NCBI RefSeq assembly: GCF_027887165.1
Contig: NC_077234.1
Coordinates: forward strand, 193,446,947 to 193,510,946
Source: Monodelphis domestica
Taxonomy: Eukaryota; Chordata; Mammalia; Didelphimorphia; Didelphidae
Length of the DNA: 64,000 nt
Reading direction: 5' to 3'
Every line of letters starts with the position of its first letter. Positions within the stretch are counted from its first letter, which is position 1. Position numbers and translations under genes: made by a program. Positions 26,101-36,889 of this stretch are shown piece by piece. The notes under the pieces were generated by a model. The model was not told where the DNA came from and ran no database searches. It saw only the letters and a program-made list of their open reading frames with translations.

Positions 26101-28181
26101 AATGTCACCTGCAGAGGGTAGTGGAATCAAAAGCTATACATTTTCAAAACAGCTATTTCTGAGGTTGGCATTATTATGCCATTAGAGCAATCTGCTTTAT
26201 ATCAATTACTTCTTTTCTGCTTTTTCCCACCCATCATGCAAACATCCCTCTCTTGTCACCTCATTCCCTTTCACTCTTCTCTTCTTGAAAGCAAAAGGCA
26301 AACTATAACCCCCCCCCCAATCGATGGAATAGAAATCTTGTATTACTTCCACCTAATTCTCAATCCATTTATAGGTCTCATGGAACAGTTATAGGAAGAA
26401 AAAGTGTAAGCCACCAATCAGCAAAGTGCCTACTAGGTATTAGACTCCTTGCTAAGCACAGGGGGCTGAAGGAACAAAGAATGAAAGAAGCCCTCCTTCA
26501 TTCAAAGGCACAAACCCTGTGATCTATAATAATACCTATTTTACATGAAACTGCAATATCAAAACTTAAAAAAAAATCCATTCCTGAGGTTGATATGCTT
26601 ATTCCTTTATGGTTGATAAAAGAATAGAGGCTGAATAGAGAATAGAAAATTAAGTGGGATTCTACCCCAGAGTTCTTTCCAGAAAGGCCAGAAAGCGCAT
26701 TAATATCTTTACATGAAATTGTCCAAAAGTACCATCTACTCCTAACATACAACTTGCTGTTTCTCCAAAGGAAACACAAACTGTTTGTCTCTATTTCCCC
26801 TCTATGTTGAATCACAACTTTCTTACAAATTTTAATTCTTTACCAACTTAAAGACCTTTGTAAAAAACCTTGGGATTTTCAATGTTCATTAGGAAACATA
26901 TCATTAGATAACGAACATAAAGCCACAATAAACAAAACCTTCAGAGTTACAAAGTGTTTTTTACAAACATTCAACAAGTCTATCAGGGTAGGCTTGGTAA
27001 TGCAAATATATTACCACCTTACAACTAAGATGAAAGTGAGACAGAGCCAAAACGACTTACCTAGTTTCAGTGCTGACAGAAATGAACCCAATTTTCTGGC
27101 TCTAAGTCCAGTACTTTTCCCCTTGCAAGTCTGCCTATTTTAACTTGATAAATAGTCCACATAATTGAGCAGAATCAAAAGAAACATGGGACATGACCTC
27201 AGTCAGTCAATCAATAAAAATTTAAGTATGAGGACCTATACCAAGTGCTAGGGATATAACGAAAGGCAAAAGACAGTCCCCTCTCTAGAACCTGAGGGGC
27301 TCACAATCGAACTAGAAAGAAATAATGCAAACAAGTTACAAAGAAGCTATACACAAGATAAATTGTAAATAATCAACAGTTAGAAAGGTCCTAAAATTAC
27401 GAGGGCACAAGAGGCGAGAAAGGTGGGTGGGTTCTCCAAGCACAGGCCGGTTCCTGGAGGTTTTCAGGCATCCTCCCCTTTATTATCCCTAGTCTTTCGT
27501 CTTCCTCACTTCCTCCCTCAGTCCTGGCTCCTATTCCCCTCCTTTCCTTCCGTGAAGCAACATGTTGCAGAAAAATGCGTGCTGGGGTTGTCAGAACACA
27601 GGACTTAGCCTATTACTTACCAGCCCTGCGGAAATCTCTTTAGACCCTGAGTCTCAGTTTCTTCACTTGACTTGCATCAACTACCTCCAGGGCTTGCTTG
27701 GAGGAAGGGCCACAGATAGGTGGGCGATTATCATTATAGTAATTCCCTACCTCCGTCCTCACCTGACAGGCCTGTTTCCCCTAGCCTGCCCGGGTCTCTG
27801 CAGTTGGCACCTGGAGCCTCAGGTGGAATGAATGAGAGGAGGCCCGCACCCCCTCGCCGTCCAAAAAACCATTTCAGACGCCGGGGGGTGTGGCAAGCGG
27901 GCGCCAGGCAAGCCTCGGGAGAGGACAGAAGAGCCTCCCTCCTTCGCCCATCAAGGCTCCCGGGACAGGCTGCGATCGCCACCACGACCCGTTCCGAGGG
28001 ACAGCGTCGCGGCAGCCAGGGGGCGGAGGACCCCACTCCCAGGCCGGGCCCATCTCCTTGGCCTGGCCGGAGGGCGCCTCACCTGCTCCAGCGTGAGCAG
28101 CAGGAACTCCTGGGACAGCAGCTCCGGGTGCAGGAGCATCTCCGAGCCTGGGCAACCGCGACCTCCCGCATCCCCAGCCAT
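20084..28181 (-). CDS. C2orf49: C2orf49 / ashwin, complete gene (4 coding exons)
   Basis: Complete coding sequence: exons 28083-28181, 25495-25661, 21409-21778 and 20084-20140 join to 693 nt, 230 residues plus stop, close to the roughly 232 residues of human ashwin as I recall it. All junctions are GT/AG and phases match (0, 2, 0). Seen: acidic/leucine-rich N-terminus (residues 1-33), a conserved core with [18 protein letters not shown] and [10 protein letters not shown], a [11 protein letters not shown] block opening exon 3, a Ser/Pro-rich middle with SPPLSPVG, and the basic C-terminal end [11 protein letters not shown]. Known of the family: nuclear protein first described in frog neural development and later found in the RTCB-DDX1-FAM98B-RTRAF tRNA-ligase complex. 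No frame break is visible, so the gene should be functional. Its promoter faces TGFBRAP1 about 11 kb away. Identity is very secure; the human comparison is from memory of the family, not an alignment. Confidence 0.96.
20141..21408 (-). other. C2orf49: C2orf49 intron 3
   Basis: A short AT-rich intron with one plus-strand MIR-like SINE remnant (20365-20500). Nothing else is recognised. Confidence 0.8.
20365..20500 (+). mobile_element. MIR-like SINE remnant
   Basis: 'gaggcagtgtagcggagaga' then 'ggaagacctggttccaaatcc' resembles a tRNA-type head. In C2orf49 intron 3. Confidence 0.55.
21409..21778 (-). CDS. C2orf49: C2orf49 coding exon 3 (residues 89-212)
   Basis: The acceptor TATTTTTCAG ends at 21779; the exon starts with the last base of an Arg codon, then [18 protein letters not shown] Ser/Thr/Pro-rich, probably disordered stretch follows, including SPPLSPVG and the basic [12 protein letters not shown]. 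The donor GTAGGT is at 21408, phase 0. This is the largest coding exon. An in-frame ATG just inside it could be mistaken for a gene start, but the splice acceptor and upstream exons argue against that. Confidence 0.95.
22330..22497 (-). mobile_element. tRNA-derived SINE, antisense
   Basis: The plus strand reads 'taagacagaagaacaagg', 'gaggccaaatttgaacccag' and 'ctgtgccacctaactgcc', the reverse of the common SINE. Confidence 0.8.
23125..23280 (-). mobile_element. tRNA-derived SINE, antisense
   Basis: 'gggctaggcaatggggggtt', 'cagagtcacacaagtcacac' and 'ttgaacccaggacctccc' give the reverse of the SINE body. Confidence 0.8.
23820..25320 (-). mobile_element. CR1-like LINE 3' end, split by an LTR
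   Basis: The plus strand reads 'cttgaagacagctgtttgtt' and 'ttctcttctctaggctaaac' on the left, and 'gggtatggactgaccaaagc' and 'cccaagattctattagcttt' on the right. Together they make the collinear reverse complement of a CR1/L3-type 3' region. The LTR at 24291-25097 separates the halves. Confidence 0.6.
24291..25097 (-). mobile_element. LTR in C2orf49 intron 2, same family as 31140-32096
   Basis: Similar along its length to the LTR at 31140-32096 (for example 'tttatggagattttaatt' against 'tttatggagtttaatt', and ends '...attcaca' against '...gtttaca'). Starts TG, ends CA. A target duplication is not clear (AAAC before, CTAAAC after). Orientation is taken from the better-preserved relative. Confidence 0.65.
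25495..25661 (-). CDS. C2orf49: C2orf49 coding exon 2 (residues 34-89)
   Basis: The acceptor TTTCCACAG ends at 25662 and the exon opens with KNIVVEEE. It ends after KNEHK plus two bases of an Arg codon, before a GTACTT donor at 25494. This exon carries the family core ([18 protein letters not shown], then [10 protein letters not shown]). The phase-2 junction is completed by the G that opens exon 3. Confidence 0.95.
25662..28082 (-). other. C2orf49: C2orf49 intron 1
   Basis: Intron between exons 1 and 2. It contains a MIR-like remnant (26945-27125, minus) and two heads of the unnamed 'tgtgctaagtgc' repeat (26400-26540 and 27205-27420). A 10-base poly-C run lies near 26310. The remainder to 27830 looks single-copy, and no coding exon is recognised in it. 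Confidence 0.8.
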
Positions 28182-28330
28182 GGTCGTCTCCTGGAGACCC
28201 CGGCCGGCCACCCACAATGCCTGGCGAGGGAGCCCCGGCGGGAAGTGACGTAATAGGGGGCGGGGACAAGGACGGTCGGTTCCGTAAGGGAGTCTCGCTC
28301 CGCCCACTCCCCTTTGGCTGGGGATGACCC
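27830..28330 (-). promoter_or_regulatory. C2orf49: CpG-island promoter of C2orf49
   Basis: A G+C-rich, CpG-dense block covers exon 1 and its upstream flank. Between the ATG and the island edge is a composite GGAAGTGACGTAA (28241-28253 on the plus strand), an ETS site overlapping a CRE-like site, next to a GC box (GGGGGCGGGG, 28256-28265). No TATA box is seen, so transcription probably starts at dispersed sites around 28200-28260, leftward. Confidence 0.8.
28083..28181 (-). CDS. C2orf49: C2orf49 coding exon 1 (residues 1-33)
   Basis: The ATG is at 28181-28179 and the exon ends with ...LTLEQ at 28083, followed by a GTGAG donor (28082-28078). The 33 codons MAGDAGG...[13 protein letters not shown] match the ashwin N-terminus. 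It lies inside a CpG island, as expected for a first exon. The start is supported by the MAGD opening and by the absence of a better in-frame ATG upstream. Phase 0 junction. Confidence 0.95.
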
Positions 28331-28575
28331 TCCTGCAGGGAGGTCTTATCTCTATTAAGGCAGGCCTAAGGCCCTGCACCCCCTTTTCCAGGGGCAGCTT
28401 TTGCGCTAGAGGGTTTCCTGGTTCAGGTGGAAGTTTGCAACGTTAGTCCGACATAATAGATCTTGGTGTATTCAAGGACAAAAAAGCAAGAAGCAAAAAT
28501 ACACATGAAATAGACCCCTGGAAGGGAAAAAAGAATGAAAAGAACTGAATGTGAGATAATTGGCTGCGTTTTCTG

Positions 28576-28583
28576 TGACGTCA
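28576..28583. promoter_or_regulatory. Perfect CRE palindrome TGACGTCA
   Basis: A full-consensus cAMP-response element sits about 0.4 kb upstream of the C2orf49 ATG, outside the CpG island core. A perfect 8-mer can occur by chance; proximity to the promoter gives it some weight. Confidence 0.4.
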
Positions 28584-28734
28584 GAATAGTCTCAGGGAAC
28601 CATAGGTTCCTAGAGCATGTGGCAAGCATTTAATATATACTTATTGAATAAATGTCTATGCTGTGTGTCAAGGCATGCGTTTCTTCATCTTCCCAATTGG
28701 AAGCCAGAGTCAAAGTATTTCTGCATAATCAAGG

Positions 28735-28930
28735 AGATCATCGATTTCGAGCTCAAAAGGGCCTTTGAGGTCTAGTTCTAATTCTCATATTTTACAAATG
28801 AGAGAATAGAACAGAAAGGTTAGGTAATTTAGCCAAAGCCCCTCAATTAGTAGCAGAATTGGGATTTGACCCTAAATCCTCAGGTGCCAAGTCCTTTTTC
28901 TGATACCAAAATGGTAGTAGTCTTTTAAGA
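28735..28930 (-). mobile_element. MIR-like SINE, antisense
   Basis: 'cctttgaggtctagttctaa', 'cagaaaggttaggtaattta' and 'attgggatttgaccctaaat' follow the reverse MIR pattern. Sequence on both sides (28330-28730, 28930-29320) is unassigned. Confidence 0.65.
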
Positions 28931-29324
28931 GATCTAAGTTTTAAGTTAACGCTATAATCACAAACTAGCTCCTCAGATGAAAGTCTATAAGAGTTCTGCA
29001 GAGATATTTATTTCTCTAGATGTCCAGAAAGGGCAGGCCATGAACAATTTCCCTAAAGGCAGCAGGAAACTGTTGTGAATATCAAATGAGACAAGCTTTG
29101 TAAATGACAAAGCTGTAAGAGACCAGCAAACTCATTATCATAATGTGAATTACCATCATGGGCACATGGAAGATAAGCTGTCAAGAGGAATCACCCCCCA
29201 AAAAAGGGACATGTTAAAGACTTTTAGCTGAAAATAAACATAGTCTACTACCTCTTTGAGGAGGGAGTTAATTGGGAATCTGAATAATAACTTTACAAAA
29301 CTTTCCAAAGTTTAGTTCATATAC

Positions 29325-30830
29325 AAATTTATTTCTTATCTTTCTCCAGATTTCCCACCTATATATCTCATCAGCATCTCAAACTCAACATACAGAAAAC
29401 AGAATTCATTATCTTTTGCCCCAAGCCCTCTAATCTTTTCCTTGCTTCCCTATTTCTCTTAAAGGTACCAGGGTCCTTCCAACTCACTCCCATTCACAAT
29501 CTGAAGGAGCCTCAACTCTTTTCTTTCTTATATGTCATTCAATCAGTATGTGTTTATCCTATGTCCCAAACATATCTCATATCAGTTACTTCTCTCTGTT
29601 CACTTATGACTATCACTCTAAATCAGGCTTCCATCATTTTTTGCCTAGACTATTGTAATAGCCTCTTAATTAGACTCCATGCATAGATGGAGGTGGGCAG
29701 GGATGGGCAGTGATAGAAACTAGACCCTCAGGTTCTGAAATTGTGCATTTCTCACTACTTAGCATTAGTTAAGTATAAATTGCAAATCTACACTATTAAT
29801 AAATTAACCATTCGATATTATTAATCATTCATAATGGTTCTGTACTATTCTGTTCTATACACCAGCTTTGTGCTGTTGTGTATTATTAATCACCTATATG
29901 GTTTTGTATTTCTCTTAGTTCTGAATCTTTAGGCATTATTAATCATCTATAAGGGTCATCTACCATATTATATCCTCCCTATGTTCCCCTCTTTGATGAA
30001 GGAATTCTAGAAGGGTCGTGAGATATCACTTAGGTTGACAAATGATAGCAGGTGGGACAATGGGGGGTGGGGGGAAACATGGGATATAAGCACTGAAGAC
30101 TCTGACAGTCCAGGGGAATCCCCCAAACAAACCTGTGCATGCTCCTTTTTGGCAACCTCAAGTTAACCTATGATGCCGCAAACCTCAAAACACACCTCTA
30201 CCTGGATTTGGACCCATCTTCTCAATGTCCATTTTCCAGGGTTTTCCACCTGTAAGGCCTAGCAATACCCATGAGTGGGCTATTCTGGGAAAAGGTAGAG
30301 ATTTCCCTGGAATGGTGGTTAACAAGCCCTTAGACCATCAATAAATGTGCAAACCCTGATCCAAAGCTTGGGCTACTCCATCAGCCCCAAGGCTATTCTA
30401 TTGGCTTCTGGGCCATTTCACCAATCTATCTTAAAAACCTCTTCTTTAAATAAAATTCTTTCAGATCTCTGGGTTGAACAGTTTTGAACCTCCCATCCTT
30501 AGGATGAGACCCAGCCACAAACTTGGGTGCATTTTCCCACAACATACACAATCTCTTCTCTCCAAATCATTCTCTGCACAACTTCCAAATTGATTTCCCT
30601 AAAGCAAAGAGACCATGTCACTCTTCTGCTTAAAAAGCTTCAGTGGCTCCCAATTGCCTCAAAAATAAAATACAAACTTCTTTTTTGGCATTTAAAACCC
30701 TTTACAATACAGTTGCAGTATATATCCTTCACACCTGGAATATCTCCTGGTGCCCCCCATTCTGTTTCAGGGTCATTTCAAGTACAACCTCTTATAAGAG
30801 GCCTTTCTTGTAGCAGTAAATCACAAAGAT
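29325..30830 (+). mobile_element. L2 3' region split by an LTR
   Basis: The left half runs 'catctcaaactcaacataca' to 'tagactattgtaatagcctc'; the right half runs 'tctccaaatcattctctgca' to 'cttcagtggctcccaattgc'. They are collinear on the L2 3'UTR. The gap holds the LTR insertion. Confidence 0.8.
29685..30527 (+). mobile_element. LTR-like insertion in L2, about 843 bp
   Basis: Flanked by TGCAT on both sides (29680-29684 and 30528-30532) and interrupts a collinear L2. Near its right end is AATAAA (30449-30454) followed by 'gatctctgggttgaac', like an R/U5 region. The ends are not clean TG...CA, so the boundaries could shift by a base or more. Confidence 0.65.
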
Positions 30831-31139
30831 AAAACACTATGAGTAGGGTAGATTTATGCCAGAAATTCAGGGTTGGCTCAATATTAGGATAACAATAAAC
30901 ATAATTTATCATATTAATAACAAATCAACAAAAATCATCAATAAGAGGCAGAAAAAGCTTTTGACAAAATATGACACCCAAAACTTCCTATTAAAAACAT
31001 TAGAAAGCACAGGAATAAATTGAGCTTCCCTTTAAATGATAAGTACTATTTAAAATCAAGAATCAGAATTATCTGTAATGGGGTAAGTTAAAAGCTTATC
31101 CAAGGATGAAGCAAGAATATTTATTATCACTATTGTTAT

Positions 31140-32096
31140 TGTGACAAGGGAATCACTTTAAAAAACTGATATATATTAATTTAAGGTCGCCAAGGAATTC
31201 AGCTATGTAATTCCTTAATGAAAACTCAAGTCTGCAGTCATTCTTTTATGGAGTTTAATTACAATAGGAGTAAGAAAGGAATTAGAGATAGAGAGAGAGA
31301 AAAAGGGAGAGAAGGGAATAGGGCTTAAATACCCCTTCTGTTTAGGCTGGGCCAAAAGGCCCAAGCCCTTAGATAGCTGGGGCAAAGAAAAGAGATCAGT
31401 CCCTATTACTCACGTGTCCAAAATGGAGAAACAGTCTCAGAGGCCCCCACCTTCAGCTTCCTTCAGCGCAAACTTCTCAGAGCCCACACGAACCACACCG
31501 ACCAACTTCTCAACCACCACCGAGTCTTCAGACCCCCCTGATCTTTAAGGAAACCATCCAAGTTGCCTCCCCTCAGTTCTCACATCTACCAATCACTGTC
31601 CATCAATTTCCCTGTGCCAATGGAGGCTCTAGCTTAACCCAGGACCGCCCAGAGGCTTTGCACATGTCTGTTGAAGGTCATATTTTCAAATGATTAAATC
31701 TTTGCTCCTTTGCTACAGCCCTTTCTAAATCCTGTTAACCTGAGTAGGGTAGAGATTGGAATAATTAAATTTTGATCTAGGCTGCAGCCCTTACTCAATC
31801 CTGTTAGGACTGAATAGGGTGGAGATTGATTCCAAGTATCTCCATTGTATCAATTCTAAAATCAATCATGACTCAAAGAAATTCCTGTTCTATGCTTAAG
31901 CATAGGTCAAAGTCCTTTCCATTGTTCAGCAAAAGGTTTCTGTCCTAAAGTAATCTTAAGAAGGGAAGAGAAGAAACCTCCCATGCCAATGGGGTTCCCA
32001 TTCCAATAGACTATCAGTAAGAAATTTTCCAAGTATGAAATATCCCAATGGTGAAATTTCCAACATTTATAAGTCTAAGGAATTTTGAGGTTTACA
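31140..32096 (-). mobile_element. Solo LTR inside L1, 957 bp
   Basis: TG...CA ends with a perfect 4-bp duplication TTAT (31136-31139 and 32097-32100). Removing it restores continuous L1 ORF2 text ('ctattgttatttaattataa'). A TATTTAA on the minus strand (31331-31325, in GGGGTATTTAAGCCC) suggests antisense orientation. ERV1-like by duplication size. Confidence 0.85.
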
Positions 32097-33009
32097 TTAT
32101 TTAATTATAAATGCTAACTCTATCAATAAGAAAAGAGAAGAAATTGAAGGAATAAGTAAAGACAAAGAAAACACAAAGCTTATATATTTTTTCAGATGAA
32201 ATGATAGTTTACTTAAAGAACATTAAGGCATCAACAAAAAATTTAATCAAAACAATTAACAGGTTCAACAAAGTTATGAGATATAAAATAAATCAAAATC
32301 ATTACCATTTCTGTAAATAACAAAATCCAGTAGGAAAATATAGAAAGAGAAATTCCATTTTAAAAAAAGCATAGGCAGTATAAAATACTTGGGAATCTAC
32401 CTTTTCAAGTCACAAACAAGAAATTATATGAGCATAATTGCAAAATAGTCTTTACACAAATAAAAGTAGACCTAAATAACTGGAGAAATATGAATTGCTC
32501 ATATAAGCCAAAACGATTAATAAAAATGACTACACTACCTAAATTAATTTGCTTCTTAGTTTCATACCAATCAAATTACCAAATAATTATTTTATTGAAC
32601 TAGAAAAAAAATAATAATATTCATTTGGAGAAACAAATAGTCAAGAATATTAAAGGAATCAATGGAGGGGGGCGAGATGGGAATGAAGGAGGCCTAGTAA
32701 GAAAAAAGGAAGTTTATCTGTGAAACAAATCAGGCAAAGAAACAGAATGAACATTTTTGTTGCTCAGAATTTCAGCTGTGCTGAGGACTCTTTGTAACCC
32801 GCAAATTAACATAGTAGCCTATTATTTGATCACCAAATATCCCATCTATCTGTGGTAAGAACTATTTAGTAAAACTGTTAGGAAACTGGAAAGTAGTATG
32901 GTAGAAAAACTAGGGAGATACCAACTTCTAACAAAATATACCAAGAATAGCTCAAAATAGATACATGATTTAGACATAAAGAGTGACATTAAAAGCAGAT
33001 TAGTTAGGG

Positions 33010-33215
33010 ACAGAAAGGGTGCTCAGTGGATTGAAACTCAGGCTAAAAGAAGGGAGGGCCTGCATTCAAATTTGACCTCAGCTACTTCCTAGCTATGACT
33101 CTGGAGAAGTCACTTTATCCCCCACCGCCTAGCCCTTATTGCTCTTTTTTGCCTTGGAACCAAAACACAGCATTGATTGTCAGATAAAGGTAAGGGTTTA
33201 AGGAAAAAAAATTAG
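33010..33215 (+). mobile_element. tRNA-derived SINE inside L1
   Basis: 'gtgctcagtggattgaaact' to 'agataaaggtaagggtttaa'. Possible duplication ATTAGTTA/ATTAGTAG at the flanks. Confidence 0.8.
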
Positions 33216-33867
33216 TAGAATATGAAAGAAATTACTTGTCAGATCTATGGATAAGAAGAGTTTGTGCCCAAACAAGATAGAGATTCACAGGAAGTAAAAT
33301 GAATAATTTTGATTGCATAAAATTAAAGTTTTGTTCAAACAAAACCAACATAGCTAAAATTAGATGAAAAGCAAGGAACTAGAAAAATTTTTGCAATAAG
33401 TTTCTCTAATAAAGGTCTCATTTTATGATATATAAGGAAGTGAGTCAAATTTACAAAAATAAGAGCCATTTCTCAATCGAGAAGCAGTCAAGGAATATAA
33501 ATCAGCAGTTTTCATAGAAAATATCTAAGCTACCAATAAGTCACATAAAATGCTCTAAATAACTAATAATTAGAGAAATACAAATAAAAACAATCTCAGA
33601 TACCACCTCATGCCTATCAGAATGACCAGGATGACAAAAAAGAAAAATGATAAGTGCTAGAGAGGATGTTGGAAAACTGATATTGCATTTTTGGTAGAGT
33701 TGTAAACTAATTCAAAAATTCTGGAAAGCAATTTGCAACTATGCCTCAAAAAATATTCAACTGTTTTTAGTCATTGATCCAATAATATTGCTAACAGATC
33801 TATATTCCAAAGAGATCACACAAAGAGGAAAAATTGGAAACTGAAGGGATGTCCATCAATTGAGGAA

Positions 33868-33893
33868 TGGCTGTGTGTGTGTGTGTGTGTGTG
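33868..33893. repeat. TG dinucleotide repeat
   Basis: GTGTGTGT run within the L1 remnant. Confidence 0.9.
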
Positions 33894-33969
33894 AATGTGA
33901 TGGAATACTATTGTGCTATAAGTAATGATGAAGGGAATGGTTTCAGAAAAACCTGGGGGAGGGGACTAG

Positions 33970-34150
33970 GGAGGGCAGCTGCGTGGCTCAGTGGATTGAA
34001 AGCCAGGCCTAGAGATTGGAGGTCCTTGGTTCAAATCTGACCTCAGACACTTCCCAGCTGTGTGACCCTGGGCAAGCCCCTTAACCCCTATTGCCTAGCC
34101 TTTATCGCTTTTCTGCCTTGGAACCAATAAAAAGTACTCCAAAAAACTTA
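33970..34150 (+). mobile_element. tRNA-derived SINE inside L1
   Basis: Full head 'gggcagctgcgtggctcagt', middle 'gctgtgtgaccctgggcaag' and tail 'gccttggaaccaataaaaag'. L1 sequence resumes after it. Confidence 0.85.
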
Positions 34151-34475
34151 TGATGAAACATGCTATGAACCTCCAGATGGAGATCTGATGAATTTGAAGT
34201 ACAAACTGAAGCATATTTCCTTTTCTTTCTTTCTTTTTATTTTTTTTTACTAATGTGAGAATTTGTCTTGCATGGCTCTACCTATTTGCAATAGATTTTA
34301 TTCTTATCTTCACAATAAGTGGAGGTGGAGGAGGAAGAATAGTGGAAAAAAAGAGTTTGTAACTGAAAATAAAATAAAATTGAGTTTTCTAATTGAATTT
34401 TAGTAATTTGTGTCCCCCACCCCCCAAATTGCTTTTTATTTGTTTTACATAAGCTTTATTAAGAGTGTATATATT

Positions 34476-34679
34476 GGGGGCAGCTGGATAGCTCAGTGGA
34501 TTGAGAGCCAGTCCTAGAGATGGGAGGTCCTTGGTTCAAATTTGACCTCAGACACTTCCCAGCTGTGTGACCCTGGGCAAGTCACTTGACCGCCATTGCC
34601 TAGCCCTTACCACTCTTCTGCCTTGGAGCCAATACATAGTATTGACTCCAAGATGGAAGGTAAGAGTTTAAAAAAAAAA
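34476..34679 (+). mobile_element. Young tRNA-derived SINE with 15-bp target duplication
   Basis: Near-consensus copy: 'gcagctggatagctcagtgg' to 'gatggaaggtaagagttt' plus poly-A. Flanked by a perfect AAGAGTGTATATATT (34461-34475 and 34680-34694). The best-preserved SINE in the window. Confidence 0.95.
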
Positions 34680-34699
34680 AAGAGTGTATATATTTACTT

Positions 34700-36340
34700 A
34701 TCTGTCAATATAAACTTGAGCATAAGGACTTTTCAGTGTTGTCTTTGCATCCTTAGCACAGCATCTGGCACATAGTAGGCACTTAATAATTGCTTGATTA
34801 ATAAAATATTTGTTGAAATGAATCTAGTTTAGCAGCTAGCAAAATATTCAGTATTAAAGTTAGGTTCTGAAATAACATATAGACCTGGTATCTATTAATT
34901 CAGTTTTTAAAATTTGCATCTATTTAATAGTCTGAAATTATATTCAATCATCTGGCTTTTCAGTTTATATCTCTTTAATGTTCTGTAAAATCTCAAACAA
35001 ATCAAATGGGGACCATCTCTTAGGTCACCAGATGTCTTATTCAGGATTCATTTCTAAACTTATACATATTAAATGAACTGCTTTATAAATTTTGTTGACA
35101 TATGCCAGATTGTAGACCTGGGTAAGGGCAGTTTAAGTGAAGGAGTAGAAAAGGAAGCCAGGTTTCTGAGGACTGAGAAATGAGTGGGTGGTGAAGAAGT
35201 AGAAGCAACTGGATATAGATTGTTCTTTTTATAGTTTAAGGAAGCAGTGCCGTAGGGTTTTGTTTGTTTTATAATAAAGAAGACCTAGCACTATGTGCTA
35301 CCGTGTACCTGATATTATGTCCCATCACTACAATGCACTAACATAACTGTAAGCTATATAAAATAATAACACTGGCACTGCCACTGCCCTCTAATAATAG
35401 ATAAATGAAAATATATAATAGAAAGCATATTATATGTATATAATACAGTTGTTCTAATCTAGTCAGTATGCAATGGGTCTAATAACTGTCTTGAGATTTT
35501 ACTATCTATAACAGAAACATAAACCAGTGCAAAGAATGTTCAGTTATAGATGTTTGCACTATGGAGGTGTTACTTCAATATACCTTAATGCTCCAATTGA
35601 TCAGTGATCTCATTCACTGGATGCTTTCAATGGCATAGATTAGAATATGTTCAGATCTGCCAATTCTATATGACTATTGTCCATATCTTCCAATAAATCC
35701 AATATGTTGGGTCCCAAATTCCTGGGGCCCTTTCTCAAATTCTCTTGACATTAAGAAGGTACCAGGTGTAAGGGTATTGGCTATCCCCCACTACTTTTTT
35801 TTCCCAATCACATATTTATTTGATAACATCTTTTATATAAATTCTCTTGCATAATTTATCATATATAACAGTTTACAGCCTATTTAACCCATCATATGAC
35901 TCCATTGATCTTTGGGTGATTCTCAACTTTAGTTCTGTGGTATTCCTTTACTTATTTGTTATATATCAATGGAAGAATATTGTATCAAAAAGGTAAGCCT
36001 TTTTTTTTTTTCAGATAAGTTTGGGATCATTAAAAGAACTGTGGAGTTTTCTAAAGAAAATCCAGCATGCTTTCCTCCTCCTTTTCAACCTAAGATAAAA
36101 ATCGGCATTTGTGATTATGTATTTTAGATCATATATTAGTTGTATTTAAAACTATAACATCGAGAACAGTCTATTACCAAATACTAAAAAAATGAGGATG
36201 GAATTAAAAGACTGTTTTAATTCACACACTGACTATTATGAAAAGATGGGAAAAGAATCCAAAGAAACTAAGAACAAATATCTAAATGAAATATGAATTC
36301 TAAATAAACACATATCTAAATGGAAATACATTTCAAAAAT
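34700..36340. other. Mostly unassigned intergenic sequence
   Basis: An L2 terminus at about 34710-34800 ('catctggcacatagtaggca') and a segment of the unnamed repeat at about 35110-35260. The rest is AT-rich with no recognised feature. Confidence 0.45.
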
Positions 36341-36347
36341 GTATGTT

Positions 36348-36480
36348 GGGGGGACAGTGAAGTAGCTCAGTGGATTGTGAGCCAGGTCAAGAAACAAGAG
36401 GTCCTGGGTTCAAATTTGACCTCAGATACTTCTAGCTGTGTGACCCTAGGCAAGTCACCTAACCCCCATTGCCTAAAAAA
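36348..36480 (+). mobile_element. tRNA-derived SINE, 3'-truncated
   Basis: 'agtagctcagtggattgtga' to 'acctaacccccattgcct', then a short A run. GTATGTT lies on both sides as a possible duplication. Confidence 0.85.
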
Positions 36481-36889
36481 ACAGTATGTTAGCAGAGGTT
36501 TTATAATTATAAAAATGTGGACCAGTAGAGGTATATGTGTGTGAAATTTTTGGGTAGATTTATGGGATGTAATTTCATTTCCATTTAGGGAAGAATTCCT
36601 CAAGGAATATGAGGTTTTAGGAGTAAGAGAAAGGCACAACAACATTCATTGATTAAATAGGCAGGGAAGATGGACCAAAGTAGGCTCACTTGTATATCAG
36701 GTATATAAAGCTTTCCCTCTCAAAACTCATTGGTTTTAACTACCCTTTGCTTTACTGATAAAACAGATAAAGGATAACACCTCAGTGAGTGATTTAACAT
36801 CTAGGAGGTTGCTTTTGCCAGGGGTATCCCTTCTGATTATAATGACCAAGGTAGGCCTAGAAAAAGAGAAAATGTACCTCTCTTTTTAA

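Larger units (their letters stand above)
30840..34395 (+). mobile_element. L1 ORF2 remnant, sense, with LTR and two SINEs inside
   Basis: ORF2 reverse-transcriptase to C-terminal sequence, degraded. The RT active-site segment is at 32189-32200 and reads Phe-Ser-Asp-Glu in place of the usual FADD. Interrupted by the LTR 31140-32096 and by SINEs at about 33010-33215 and 33970-34150. It continues to 'tggagatctgatgaatttga' and a degraded 3'UTR. Confidence 0.8.

Noticed and set aside
27720..28379. Several overlapping frames of 68-177 codons on both strands in the C2orf49 CpG island
   Set aside because: Arg/Pro/Gly/Ala-rich composition from CpG-dense DNA. Only the 33-codon exon 1 has a matching splice donor and family match.
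34476..34679. tRNA gene in the SINE heads
   Set aside because: The tRNA-like head is part of a multi-copy retroposon with poly-A tail and target duplications; no cloverleaf of a functional tRNA was recognised.
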